Part shown: positions 43,376 to 52,523 of the stretch, piece by piece
How the letters are laid out: every line of letters begins with the position of its first letter
How positions within the stretch are numbered: position 1 is the stretch's first letter
NCBI RefSeq assembly: GCF_013385635.1
Contig: NZ_JACAPR010000034.1
Span: 1-64,000, forward strand
DNA length: 64,000 bases
From: Pseudomonas gingeri
GTDB taxonomy: Bacteria; Pseudomonadota; Gammaproteobacteria; Pseudomonadales; Pseudomonadaceae
Direction of reading: 5' to 3'
Translations under genes and position numbers: made by a program
Notes under the pieces: model-generated
What the model was told of the DNA's origin: nothing
The model's database searches: none
What the model saw: the letters and a program-made list of their open reading frames with translations, nothing else

Positions 43376-44820
43376 AACCGCTGGTGAAAGTCACCACACT
43401 CGGCCTTGGCCTGCTGCTGTCGGCCTGTTCCATCGTCGGCCCTGACTACCATCTGCCGGGCGACTCGGCGATGCAGCGCAAGGACCTGCAGGGCGAGATC
43501 GCCGGCAGCGGCGACAATGTCGTCTCGGCGCCGGTACCGACCGACTGGTGGCGCCTGTACCAGGACCCGCGCCTGGATGAACTGGTGCGCCAGGCGCTGG
43601 CGTCCAACACCGACCTGCGGGTAGCGGCGGCGAGCCTGTCGCGGGCCCGGGCGCAGGTGGACGAGGCCGAGGCGGCCGGCGGTTTCAGTGCCGGCGTGAA
43701 AGCCGGGGCGCAGCGCTTGCAGGAGTCCGGCCAGGCGTTCCTGCTGCCGGAAAAGGTGCCGGTGGCGAATATCGGTGAAATCGCGCTGTCCGCGTCCTAT
43801 CAGTTCGACCTGTGGGGCACCTTGCAGCGCGGTATCGAGGCGGCCAAGGCCAATGCCGACGCGACCCAGGCGGCGGGCGATGTCGCCCGTATCACTTTGG
43901 TGGCGGACGTGGTGCGCTCCTACACCCAGGTCTGCGCGGCGAACGAGGAACGCGAGATTGCCGAGCAGTCCCTCGACCTGCAATCCCAGAGCACCGAGTT
44001 GACCAAACGCCTGCGCGACGCCGGGCGCGGCGATGAAACCCAGGTCACCCGTTCCCAGACCCAGTTCAAATCCCTGCGCGCCGAGCTGCCGCGTTATACG
44101 GCGGCGCGCCAGGCCGGCTTGTATCGTCTGTCGATGTTGCTGGCCAGGCCGCTGGATCAGCTGCCTGCTGGCGTCGCCGATTGCGCCGCGCTGCCGCATA
44201 TCGTCCAACTGCTGCCGGTGGGCGACGGTGCCGAGTTGCTCAAGCGCCGTCCGGATATCCGCCAGGCCGAACGCCGGCTGGCGGCGGCGACCGCCGGTAT
44301 CGGCGTCGCCACGGGCGAGCTGTACCCGAACATCAGCATCGGCGCGACGGTCGGGACGGTCGGTATCCTCAAAGACCTCGGCGACCCGTCGACCAACCGC
44401 TGGGGCTTCGGTCCGGCGATCAGTTGGACCGTGCCGACCAACGGCGCGCGGGCGCGGATCCGTGAGGCCGAAGCGACCACCCAGGGTGTCCTGGCGCACT
44501 TCGACGGCGTGGTGCTCAACGCTATCCGCGAGACCCAGACCAGCCTGGCCCAGTACACCGCGCAACTCGACCGCCGCGATGCGCTGGCCGATGCCGAGCA
44601 GTCGGCCAGCCTCGCGGCGGATCAGACGCACCGCTTCTTCAAGGCCGGTCGCGCCTCGTTCCTCGCCGACCTGCAAGCCACCCGCACCTACACCGATGTG
44701 CGCGCGCAACTGGCTTCGGCCAACACCCAGGTAGCGATGAGTCAGATCGATCTGTTCCTGGCACTGGGCGGTGGTTGGGAAAGCGGACGAACGCCACCTG
44801 TGGAACACGCGAAACCCTGA
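43372..44820 (+). CDS. OprM/NodT-family outer-membrane efflux lipoprotein
   Basis: This 482-residue channel has a lipobox LLSAC (Cys near residue 18), the conserved start SIVGPDYHLP, the motif DWWRLYQDPRLDELVRQAL and the second repeat LLKRRPDIRQAERRLAAAT. It completes a tripartite efflux system with the FUSC and HlyD genes. It is the last gene of the marR operon. Confidence 0.93.
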   Translation: MKPLVKVTTLGLGLLLSACSIVGPDYHLPGDSAMQRKDLQGEIAGSGDNVVSAPVPTDWWRLYQDPRLDELVRQALASNTDLRVAAASLSRARAQVDEAEAAGGFSAGVKAGAQRLQESGQAFLLPEKVPVANIGEIALSASYQFDLWGTLQRGIEAAKANADATQAAGDVARITLVADVVRSYTQVCAANEEREIAEQSLDLQSQSTELTKRLRDAGRGDETQVTRSQTQFKSLRAELPRYTAARQAGLYRLSMLLARPLDQLPAGVADCAALPHIVQLLPVGDGAELLKRRPDIRQAERRLAAATAGIGVATGELYPNISIGATVGTVGILKDLGDPSTNRWGFGPAISWTVPTNGARARIREAEATTQGVLAHFDGVVLNAIRETQTSLAQYTAQLDRRDALADAEQSASLAADQTHRFFKAGRASFLADLQATRTYTDVRAQLASANTQVAMSQIDLFLALGGGWESGRTPPVEHAKP

Positions 44821-44920
44821 GTCCGTTGCTATGCTCTGAACTATCGGCTGGCCGTCGTTGGTTCGGGGCTTCGGGTGAATCCTCACGCGCGGTCGGCGTG
44901 GCTTGATGGGGATTCTAATA

Positions 44921-45556
44921 ATGAAAAACCCTTATGCTCCCGGTTTCTGGTGTGCGGTGGTGGCCCTGGTGTTGCTCTCGGCGACGTATTTCTACGGCGT
45001 GATGCTCGCCCACCAGATCGACAAGGCACTGGTGTTCCTCGACAGCGCCAGTGCCTTGATTGCCGTGATGTCCATCGTGGTGGTGGCCTGGGCCAGTTAC
45101 CAGAGCCAGCAGGTGAAGAAGCGCCAGTTATCGCAGAGCAAGACCCTGGTGCTGGTCTGGGACACCAAGGTCGCCCTGCGCCGGGTCGAAACCGTGTTCG
45201 ACCGCTATTTCTGGGGCAGCTACTGGCAGCCGGGGCGGACCTTCCAGGAAGTCATGGGCGAGCTGACCGGCACGCCCCTGGAAAAAAGCCTCGAAACCCT
45301 CAAGAGCCAATGCCTGAAACTCGACCACGAAGTGGCCCACGAAGAGCGCCACTGGCTGAGCAATGCCCGTGAGCTGGCGGACGTGGCCATTGCCATGGCC
45401 CGCGAGCGTTATCAACTGGACGTCTGCGACCCGCGCAACGATTCGCCGGATGGTGTGGTGATCAACCGTGATTTCGAGGTGCTGGTCTACACCTGGACGG
45501 CACGGCTGAAGACCTTCGACCATCAGCTGGACGAAATGGAGCTGCAGTATTCGTGA
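44921..45556 (+). CDS. Membrane protein of unknown function
   Basis: The 211-residue protein has two N-terminal membrane helices (FWCAVVALVLLSATYFYGVM and ALIAVMSIVVVAWASY) and a charged helical cytoplasmic domain. No family was recognised. It begins about 100 nt after the efflux operon, with a GGGG-rich ribosome site. The C-terminal part has many acidic and aromatic residues but no catalytic motif. Confidence 0.7.
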   Translation: MKNPYAPGFWCAVVALVLLSATYFYGVMLAHQIDKALVFLDSASALIAVMSIVVVAWASYQSQQVKKRQLSQSKTLVLVWDTKVALRRVETVFDRYFWGSYWQPGRTFQEVMGELTGTPLEKSLETLKSQCLKLDHEVAHEERHWLSNARELADVAIAMARERYQLDVCDPRNDSPDGVVINRDFEVLVYTWTARLKTFDHQLDEMELQYS

Positions 45557-45812
45557 GTCGCCAGGCGTGACCCGAACTTAATGGCGGTCCTGGCGTCAAT
45601 GCAATGTACCCCGGCAGCCTTGCCGGGTGCCTGCGCGTGTTCTTCCTGTGCATTTTGCTGCCTTCGTCACATGCCGATACCGGGGTGACAGGTGCGCCCG
45701 TCTTCGTGCAAATGCTACTCTTCGTCCTTTCGGGCGCCGTCGAGCCGAACCCGACCAGGGGTTCAGGGAAGACCAGCATTTTCAACACAACGGACATTGA
45801 TCGGGTCAATTC

Positions 45813-47324
45813 ATGAATAAATCAGCAGGCGTACTGTTGGGGTTTGTCGTGGTGGTGGGTGCCTTGAGCACCGCTGGCGCGTGGTACACCGGCAATCAGC
45901 TGGAAGGGGTGTTGAACACTTCGATCCAGGAAGCCAACGCACAATTGAAGACGGCCCTGAGCAGTGGCGGCGGCAACGCGAGCATCGAGCTGGTGTCGCT
46001 GGAGCGCAACCTGTTCACCAGCACCGCCCATTACCGGCTCAAGCTGCAGAACCTGCAGCTCGGTGAAGACAACAAGGACGTCGAGCTGCTGTTCGTCGAC
46101 CATATCGAACACGGGCCATTGCCGTGGTCGCGCCTCAAGGCGCTGAAGCTGACGCCGGTGATGGTCAACAGCAACTACGAGCTGGAAAAGAACGACGTGA
46201 CCGCCAAGTGGTTCGACGCCGCCAAGGGCGCCGCGCCGCTCAAGGGCGTGGTTGCGCTGGGCTACAACAACTCGATCGACGGCAACGTCGAACTGATCCC
46301 GCTGGACTTCGCGCCGGACGACAAGAGCACGGTGAAGTTCTCCGGGCTGAACCTGAACCTGACCGGCAGCGACCGTGGCGCGAAGATCAAGCTCAACGGC
46401 TACATGGACAGCCTGAAGATCGCCGCCCAGTCCGCCGAGGACGGGCCGGTATCGGTCGAGCTGGGTGGCCTGACCCTGGCCAGCGACCTGGCCAAGAGCG
46501 ACTTCGGTTTCTACCTGGGCGGCAACACCCTGGAACTGAGCAACGCCAAGGTGACCTATGGTGTGAGCCCGGCGACGGTGACGATCAAGGACTTCGAGCA
46601 GAAGGACGCCCTGGACGCCACCGGCAATATCCTCGCCGGACGCCTGGCCTACACCATTGGTGATATCGGCTATAACGGCAAATCGGTGGGCAGCGCGCAG
46701 ATGAGCCTGGCCGCGAAGAACCTCGATATCCCGGCGGTACGCTCCCTGACCCAGACCTACCAGGCCGAGTTGCAGGCCATGCAGCAAGCCGCCGCGCAGG
46801 GTGAAGACACCCCGACGATGCCGGCCCTGACCGCCGAGCAGCAACTCAAGGCCCAGGCCGATATCAAGCAACTGCTGGCCGGCAAGCCGCAGATCGCCGT
46901 GGAAAACCTGTCGTTCAAGACCGCCAATGGTGAAAGCCGTTTCAGCCTGCTGCTGGACCTGACCAACCCGTCGTCCACGCAGTTGCCGCCGCTGGAGCTG
47001 GGCAAGCAACTGATTGCGCAGCTGGACGCCAAGCTGTCGCTGTCCAAGCCGATGATCGCCGATCTTGCCGGCGTGCAGGCGCAGGTCGAGGGCCAGACCG
47101 ATCCGAAGGCCATCGCGCAGTACGCGTCGATGACCAGTGAAATGGCCGGCACCATGGCGGTGTCCACCGAGATGGCGACCCTCTCGGGCACGGATATCGT
47201 CTCCAAGCTGCACTACGCCGCTGGCCAGGTGGATTTCAACGGGCAGAAGATGCCGGTGGAAGACTTCATCGCGCTGATGATGTCCAAGGTCGGTGGCCTG
47301 GGCGGCGCTGAAGCCGCCGAGTAA
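45813..47324 (+). CDS. YdgA/DUF945 family protein
   Basis: This 503-residue protein has an N-terminal signal anchor (GVLLGFVVVVGALSTAGAWY) and the DUF945 pattern (YTGNQLEGVLNTSI; ASIELVSLERNLFTSTAHYR; LLFVDHIEHGPLPWSRL). It is beta-rich and periplasmic, probably attached to the inner membrane. The role of the family is poorly defined. It stands alone and is followed by a tight cluster of REP sequences. Confidence 0.85.
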   Translation: MNKSAGVLLGFVVVVGALSTAGAWYTGNQLEGVLNTSIQEANAQLKTALSSGGGNASIELVSLERNLFTSTAHYRLKLQNLQLGEDNKDVELLFVDHIEHGPLPWSRLKALKLTPVMVNSNYELEKNDVTAKWFDAAKGAAPLKGVVALGYNNSIDGNVELIPLDFAPDDKSTVKFSGLNLNLTGSDRGAKIKLNGYMDSLKIAAQSAEDGPVSVELGGLTLASDLAKSDFGFYLGGNTLELSNAKVTYGVSPATVTIKDFEQKDALDATGNILAGRLAYTIGDIGYNGKSVGSAQMSLAAKNLDIPAVRSLTQTYQAELQAMQQAAAQGEDTPTMPALTAEQQLKAQADIKQLLAGKPQIAVENLSFKTANGESRFSLLLDLTNPSSTQLPPLELGKQLIAQLDAKLSLSKPMIADLAGVQAQVEGQTDPKAIAQYASMTSEMAGTMAVSTEMATLSGTDIVSKLHYAAGQVDFNGQKMPVEDFIALMMSKVGGLGGAEAAE

Positions 47325-47334
47325 GCACCCGCCA

Positions 47335-47490
47335 TGTGGGAGCGTGCTTGCCCGGGACGCTTTCGTGACCTGTAGGAGCCGAGCTCGCTCGCGAAGCTTT
47401 TAGCGATCTCAAGGACGCCATCGCCGGCAAGCCGGCTCCTACAGGCCTTGAGGGCCTCTTCGCGAGCAAGCTCGGCTCCTACAGGTAACG
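47335..47490. repeat. Cluster of four REP elements
   Basis: REP-like units at about 47335-47358, 47371-47397, 47420-47446 and 47458-47486 carry two core types (GCCGGCAAGCCGGC, and GAGCTCGCTCGC with GCGAGCAAGCTC). They fill the gap between convergent genes. Confidence 0.8.
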
Positions 47491-47495
47491 GGCTC

Positions 47496-48212
47496 CTACG
47501 TTTCTGACGTGACACTTTCCAGTCGATAGCCATAACCGTACACGGTCTGCAATTGCCAGCCGCGCTCGGCGGTCAGCCCGAGCTTGTTGCGCAGGCGATA
47601 GATATGGGTATCGAGGGGCCGCGAGGACAGTACTTCCTCGTGGGGCCAGAAACGCTCGTAAAGGTACTCGCGCGACAGCGGCCGCCCGAGGTTGGCGAAC
47701 AGGCAACGGGCCAGGCGGTACTCGCGTTCCGTCAGGCCGATGGGTTGGCCGTCGCGGCTGACCAGCAGTTCGGCATCGTCGAAGCTCAGGTCATTGAAGG
47801 TCGCGGTTTCGCCGGCGGCATGACGCTGCACGCCATGCCGGCGCAGCACCGCGTTGATCCGCGCCTTGAGTTCATTGGCCCGAAACGGCTTGCTGACGTA
47901 GTCGTCGGCACCACTGCTCAGGGCCAGGACAATATCGTTCTCGGCGTCGCGACTGGTGAGCATGATCGCCGGTGGTGGCGCTTCCATGTGCTCGCGGGTC
48001 CAGCGCAGGAGCGCCAGGCCACTGAGATCCGGCAACTGCCAGTCGAGAATCAGCAGGTCGAAGGTTTCGCGGCGTAACTGGCGCAGCAGGTCTTCGCCGC
48101 GCTCGAAGCTGTGCACGGTCCAGGGCGGTTCGCCCGCCTGGGCCATCTGCCCCAGGGTCTGCTCGACCCGACGCAGTTCGGCGGGTTCGTCATCGAGTAT
48201 GGCGACACGCAT
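47496..48212 (-). CDS. OmpR-family response regulator
   Basis: The 238-residue regulator has a receiver domain (phospho-acceptor D57 in LLILDWQLPD, acidic pocket DDE near residue 8, lysine in DDYVSKPF) and a C-terminal winged helix (TEREYRLARCLFANLGRPLS; DTHIYRLRNKLGL). The start at 48212 is preceded by AAGGA. It is divergent from the small membrane protein, FecR and CHASE2-kinase genes and is probably the partner of that kinase. A repeated 16-bp sequence upstream is its candidate binding site. Confidence 0.93.
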   Translation of the reverse strand: MRVAILDDEPAELRRVEQTLGQMAQAGEPPWTVHSFERGEDLLRQLRRETFDLLILDWQLPDLSGLALLRWTREHMEAPPPAIMLTSRDAENDIVLALSSGADDYVSKPFRANELKARINAVLRRHGVQRHAAGETATFNDLSFDDAELLVSRDGQPIGLTEREYRLARCLFANLGRPLSREYLYERFWPHEEVLSSRPLDTHIYRLRNKLGLTAERGWQLQTVYGYGYRLESVTSET

Positions 48213-48246
48213 GGTCTTGTCCTTTCTCCTTGCCTGATAAGCCCGA

Positions 48247-48287
48247 TTCTGACGGATCGGCGTCGGCGAAATCTGAACAATTCTGGC
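48247..48287. promoter_or_regulatory. Candidate response-regulator site, copy 1
   Basis: ATTCTGACGGAT (48247-48258) and TCTGAACAATTCTGGC (48272-48287) occur together between the divergent regulator and small membrane protein genes. The second part holds TCTG units spaced 10 bp apart, as expected for OmpR-type direct repeats. An identical 16-mer is at 48703-48718. Confidence 0.55.
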
Positions 48288-48407
48288 GAATCCCTCAGGC
48301 ACCCGCGCCGGCTGGTTAGGCTGATATCAAATTGCCGGTGCCTGCTGTGCGGGGCTCGAGTTGCCTGGTTGCAGGGTACCGGTTCGTGGATACAAGGAGA
48401 AGGAACA

Positions 48408-48677
48408 ATGGGCAGCCCCCTTCGCGTCATTCGCTGGCAACCCTGGGCGATGGTGTCGGTGATCACCGGGCTGATGCTGTGCCTGGGACTTGGTTTTGCC
48501 TTCGGCCTGTTCTACTCGGCCTCGCGTACGGCGACGATCGTCTCCGTACGCCTGTCGATGCCCGCGGCCAGCGACCTGGTCGCGCCCGCTGAGTTGCCGG
48601 GCTCGCGCAGCCTGGCGCTGGCGCAGTGGATCAAGGAACGGGCTGTGCGGCAGGAGCAGCAGCGTTGGATATTCTGA
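48408..48677 (+). CDS. Small single-pass membrane protein, unknown
   Basis: This 89-residue protein has one strong membrane helix (VSVITGLMLCLGLGFAFGLF) and a periplasmic or cytoplasmic tail rich in Ala, Glu and Arg. AAGGAGAAGG precedes its ATG, an excellent ribosome site. No family was recognised. It lies between the two copies of a regulatory repeat and within the two-component/FecR locus, so it may be an accessory sensor or feedback factor; this is inference. Confidence 0.65.
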   Translation: MGSPLRVIRWQPWAMVSVITGLMLCLGLGFAFGLFYSASRTATIVSVRLSMPAASDLVAPAELPGSRSLALAQWIKERAVRQEQQRWIF

Positions 48678-48718
48678 AACGGATAATTCCGAGCCGGGCA
48701 ATTCTGAACAATTCTGGC
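48671..48718. promoter_or_regulatory. Candidate response-regulator site, copy 2
   Basis: ATTCTGAAACGGAT (48671-48684) and TCTGAACAATTCTGGC (48703-48718) repeat the composite element at 48247-48287. It overlaps the end of the small gene and lies upstream of the fecR-like/CHASE2 kinase pair. Confidence 0.55.
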
Positions 48719-48997
48719 AGATTGCCCGCCATCGACGGATTTGCCCATACAGTAGCTCCAGTAGCACAGGGGCACTTTGGAGCAAGTCCGACCCACGGAC
48801 GGGTAGCGATTCGGATCCACACGAATCGTTGTCGAGGGAAGGTTGGGATGCCTTCCCTTGGCCATTTTTTTGTGGCACTCCTTTCATATCAGGACATACA
48901 GTGCGGCCTGGTGGTTGCAGGGTGCTGTGGCATGATTGAGAAACCTGGCTCAACGCCGTAGTCCTTATCCCAGCTCCTTGTCCGAGCAACCGAGCCC
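48678..48997. other. Intergenic region before the FecR-domain gene
   Basis: This 320-base spacer contains regulatory copy 2 at its start and a terminator-like hairpin at 48835-48871. The rest has no recognisable gene; the promoter of the FecR/kinase pair should lie after the hairpin. Confidence 0.5.
48835..48871 (+). terminator. Terminator-like hairpin after the small gene
   Basis: AGGGAAGG (48835-48842) pairs with CCTTCCCT (48851-48858), with a T7 run at 48865-48871. The 6-nt gap between stem and T run weakens it. Confidence 0.45.
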
Positions 48998-49996
48998 ATG
49001 ACCGAGCCTTTCTCTTCTTCCTTTCCCCTGCTTCGCGGCATGCCCTTTCGAACAGTAGCCCCGTGGCTGATCGGTGCCGTGATCGGCCTGCTCGGCCTTG
49101 GCGTTTCGGCGGCGACCCCCGTGTCGCGCGCGCCCTATCTCGACCGTGAACAGCAATGCCGTCCGCAACCGTTGCCGGCAGTAGTCCTGCACCTCGCCGG
49201 TGAGGCCTGGAAGCTCGACGCCAAGGGCCGGGAAAGCCGCCTGGAAGAGGGGATGACGGTCGATGAGCAGGAGGCGGTGCGAACGGCATCCGATGCCTTT
49301 GTCAGCCTCGTGCTGGGGGATGGCTCGCGGATCGTCCTGCCGTCCAGCTCGCAGGTCCGCCTGCGCCTGGATGATGTGCTGGCGGTGCCCCAGGTGATCC
49401 TCGAACAGGGCCAGGTCGAGTCCTATGTGATCAAGCGCGCCAGCGATCACGACCGTTTCCGCATCCAGACCCCGGTGGGCGTGCTCGGTGTGCGTGGCAC
49501 TCATTTCCGCACCCGTGGCGAAGACGGCCAGGTGCTGGTCGAAGTGCTGGACGGTCAGGTCGCGGTCAGTCGTATCGCCGCCCCGGCGACGCCTGGCAAG
49601 ACCGGGCCGCAGCGCCTGCCGGTTGCCGAAGCGGCGGTACCGGTGAATGCCCGGCAGGGCTTGAAGATCCGCAGCAGCGGCGAGCTGAAACCCATCGACC
49701 TGCTGCCGGCACCGCGTCTGGTGGGACAGGACGGCCAGCGCGGCGACAAGCCGGTCTGGCAACTGTTTCTCCAGCCGCTGGAGGGTGCCCGGCGCTACCG
49801 CGCGCAGGTCGCGACCGACGTCGAATTCCTCAATATCAAGCAGGAACGTTTCTCCAGCACGCCGCAGATCCAGTTCAGCGACTTGCAGGCGGCGTTCTAC
49901 CACGTGCGCTTGTCGGCATTCGACGAACAGGGACTTGAGGGCCAGACTGGGGTCTACGATATCTACTACTGGCCCAGGACCTTGCATGCCCAATAG
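48998..49996 (+). CDS. FecR-domain periplasmic protein
   Basis: The 332-residue protein has an N-terminal signal anchor (APWLIGAVIGLLGLGVSAA) and a FecR-type beta domain (TASDAFVSLVLGDGSRIVLP; FRIQTPVGVLGVRGTHFRTR). The C-terminal part (about 240-330) is a fibronectin-like or carbohydrate-binding-like beta domain. This is not a sigma-factor regulator; FecR domains of this kind typically accompany CHASE2 sensor proteins and probably bind an envelope ligand. The kinase gene follows after 35 nt. Confidence 0.87.
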   Translation: MTEPFSSSFPLLRGMPFRTVAPWLIGAVIGLLGLGVSAATPVSRAPYLDREQQCRPQPLPAVVLHLAGEAWKLDAKGRESRLEEGMTVDEQEAVRTASDAFVSLVLGDGSRIVLPSSSQVRLRLDDVLAVPQVILEQGQVESYVIKRASDHDRFRIQTPVGVLGVRGTHFRTRGEDGQVLVEVLDGQVAVSRIAAPATPGKTGPQRLPVAEAAVPVNARQGLKIRSSGELKPIDLLPAPRLVGQDGQRGDKPVWQLFLQPLEGARRYRAQVATDVEFLNIKQERFSSTPQIQFSDLQAAFYHVRLSAFDEQGLEGQTGVYDIYYWPRTLHAQ

Positions 49997-50031
49997 CCGC
50001 GGTCTTTCACCTGCATGAGCGTTTCGTATCC

Positions 50032-52356
50032 ATGAGGTTCTGGCGGCGGCGCGAGGGACGCGAACCGACGCAGGCGCAACGGCTGTTTCGCGGACTGCTG
50101 CGCGAGTGGCTGCTGGTGGGCTTGCTGTTGCTGCCGCTGACCGCCGTGCTGTCCCTGAGCCAGAACCTGGCGTTCAGCCATTTTCTCTATGATCGCCTGA
50201 GTCGCTGGAGCCCGCTGCCGGTCGATCCACGGATCCTGCTGGTCACCATCGATGATCGCAGCCTTGAGACCCTGGGCCGCTGGCCCTGGCCCCGCAGCGT
50301 GCATGCCGAACTGCTGGATCGGCTGAGCGCGGCGCAGCCTCGGGGGGTGTTGTTCGATGTGATCTTCAGTGAGCCGGAGCGCTCCGGTAATGGTGACGAA
50401 CGCCTGGCCGAGTCCCTGTGTCGCGCCGGCAACGTGGTCTTGCCGCTGCTGCGCGAAGGTGTACCGCGGTTTGCCACGCCGCTGCGGGAAATCGAGCCGG
50501 TCGAAGCGTTGCGCCGTTGTGCCCGGGCGGTCGGGCATATCAACGTCGAGGCGGATAACGACGGCGTGGTGCGTGGGGTATTCCTGCGTGAAGGCCCGGT
50601 CGGGCAGCCCCGTGAACAACTGGCCTGGCTGGCCTATCAGATCGCGCTGCCGGCGGGCGGGCGGCCACTGATGCCGGGTACCGCGGATCGCTCCGAGCTC
50701 CACGGTTGGCAGCGCCAGAATGCCATCTTGCTGCCCTTTGTCGCCGGTGCCGGCGCCTTTCCCAGCGTGCCCTACAGCAGCGTGTTGCGTGGCGAGGTAC
50801 CGCCGCAATTGTTGCGTGACCGGCTGATCCTGGTGGGCGCCACCGCGCCGGGCCTGGGCGACCGTTATGTCACGCCGGTCTCCGAACAGGCCGGGACCAC
50901 CGCCGGGGTGGAAATCCAGGCCAATCTGCTCAATGGCCTGCTGCAGCAACGCAGTATTGTCGAGTTACCGCCATTGGCGGGCATGCTGTTGTCGGTGGCG
51001 GCGGTGGCCCTGTTGCTGGGCGGCTTGTTGCTGCGTGCGCGGCACGCCTTGTGGCTGACGCTTGCCTGCATGGTGGCGGTGCTGGCGGGCGCCTGGGGCT
51101 TGTTGCGCTTCGGCTTGTGGTGGTCGCCGGCGGCGAGCCTGAGCGGTTTCCTGCTGGCTTACCTGATCTGGAACTGGCGACGCCTGAGCGCGGTGCTGGC
51201 CTACTTCGGCTGGGAGCTGGCCCGGCTGAACGACGAACCCGGGGTGCTGCCTGAACGCCGCCGGCCGGTCGTGCCCAGGGGCGATGTCCTGCAAGGTCGC
51301 ATCGCCGCCCTGGAGCAGGCCCTCGGGCGCACCCGCGATACCCGACGCTTCATGGCCGATGGCCTGGAGTGCCTGCCCGTCGCCACGTTGATCACGGATA
51401 CTCAAGGTCAGGTGCTGCTCGCCAACCGCAGCGCCCGTGAGCTGCTGGCCCCGGTGTTGGCGGATTCGGTACTGGTGGGCGAAGACTGGCTCGATGTGCT
51501 GGCGCGTCTCGGCTTTCCCGGCATGCACGGGCCCGAGCGTCTGGCATTGTCCGAACTGGCCAGTCAGGAGTTTCGCGATAGCCGCCAGCGCACCCTGCAC
51601 CTGGACCGCGCACCGTTGCTGTCGGCGGAAGATGAAGTCGCCGTCGGTTGGCTGTTCAGCCTGGCGGACCTGAGCCTGGAGCGCGAAGCCGAGCAACAGC
51701 GGGCGGCCTTGTTGCGCTTTCTGTCCCATGACCTGCGCGCGCCGCATTCGGCGATCCTCGCGCTGCTGGATGTGCAGCGCGAACAACACCCCGATGCACC
51801 GCTGCATCGGCAGATCGAACAACAGGTCCGCCGCGCCCTGGGCCTGACCGAGGCCTTTGTGCACCTGGCCAAGGCCGAGTCGGAGGCCTACCAGTTCCAG
51901 CCGGTGCTGTTCGCCATGTTGGTGCTGGATGCCTTCGACCAGGTGGCGCCATTGGCGCAGCTCAAGGGGATCGAACTGCGCCATCGGCTCGACGGGGCCG
52001 ATGAAAGCCTGGTCCGTGCCGATGCCGCGCTGCTGACCCGGGCGTTGTTCAATCTGCTGGAAAACGCCATCAAGTACAGCCCCTCCGAGACCTGCGTCAG
52101 CCTCGACCTGACGGTGGCGGATAACCGGCTGACCTGCCATATCAGCGACCAGGGCCGGGGTATCGGTGCCGCCGAGTTGCCGCGGCTGTTCGAGTCCTAC
52201 CGGCGTTTTGCCTCGGCCCACGACAGCGAAGGGCTGGGCCTGGGGTTGGCGATGGTCAAGGCGGTGATCGACCGGCATGGCGGGCACATTCGCTGTGAGA
52301 GTGTCGAGGGCAAGGGCACGATCTTCACTTTCGCCCTGGCGGTTCTATCCGAATGA
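50032..52356 (+). CDS. CHASE2-domain sensor histidine kinase
   Basis: This 774-residue inner-membrane kinase has an N-terminal membrane helix (LLLVGLLLLPLTAVLSL-like, about 28-45). A periplasmic CHASE2 domain follows (about 50-300, with RWPWPRSVHAELLDRL and RGVLFDVIFSEPE), then three membrane helices (about 315-375) and a PAS-like region (about 445-555). The dimerisation domain has the phospho-histidine in FLSHDLRAPHS (His566), and the ATPase domain has NLLENAIKYSP and GLGLGLAMVKAVIDRHGG. It probably phosphorylates the response regulator at 47496-48212, and its sensing partner is the FecR-domain protein. Confidence 0.92.
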   Translation: MRFWRRREGREPTQAQRLFRGLLREWLLVGLLLLPLTAVLSLSQNLAFSHFLYDRLSRWSPLPVDPRILLVTIDDRSLETLGRWPWPRSVHAELLDRLSAAQPRGVLFDVIFSEPERSGNGDERLAESLCRAGNVVLPLLREGVPRFATPLREIEPVEALRRCARAVGHINVEADNDGVVRGVFLREGPVGQPREQLAWLAYQIALPAGGRPLMPGTADRSELHGWQRQNAILLPFVAGAGAFPSVPYSSVLRGEVPPQLLRDRLILVGATAPGLGDRYVTPVSEQAGTTAGVEIQANLLNGLLQQRSIVELPPLAGMLLSVAAVALLLGGLLLRARHALWLTLACMVAVLAGAWGLLRFGLWWSPAASLSGFLLAYLIWNWRRLSAVLAYFGWELARLNDEPGVLPERRRPVVPRGDVLQGRIAALEQALGRTRDTRRFMADGLECLPVATLITDTQGQVLLANRSARELLAPVLADSVLVGEDWLDVLARLGFPGMHGPERLALSELASQEFRDSRQRTLHLDRAPLLSAEDEVAVGWLFSLADLSLEREAEQQRAALLRFLSHDLRAPHSAILALLDVQREQHPDAPLHRQIEQQVRRALGLTEAFVHLAKAESEAYQFQPVLFAMLVLDAFDQVAPLAQLKGIELRHRLDGADESLVRADAALLTRALFNLLENAIKYSPSETCVSLDLTVADNRLTCHISDQGRGIGAAELPRLFESYRRFASAHDSEGLGLGLAMVKAVIDRHGGHIRCESVEGKGTIFTFALAVLSE

Positions 52357-52523
52357 GTCGGCTTGCCCCGCCTCGGGCCCACCGTTGCCCGAATAATTAT
52401 TGCTGTTGATTTTTTGGTCTAACCTTGCGTGAAAGGCTCCAAATCAGATAGCCAATTCGCATCATCCAAGGGTGGCTTTCTGGACGTAGCGGGCTTTAGT
52501 TGCCACGTAAGGAAGCTGACGAG

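Noticed and set aside
45610..45627. CCCGGCA-GCCT-TGCCGGG hairpin as terminator
   Set aside because: No T tract follows; it may be a fragment of a REP-like sequence.
45604..45816. Possible 70-residue secreted peptide gene
   Set aside because: It has a weakly hydrophobic N-terminus only, no ribosome site and a hairpin over its start; it overlaps the next start by chance.
48998..49996. FecR-type anti-sigma regulator of iron uptake
   Set aside because: There is no FecI-type sigma factor or TonB receptor; the neighbour is a CHASE2 kinase.
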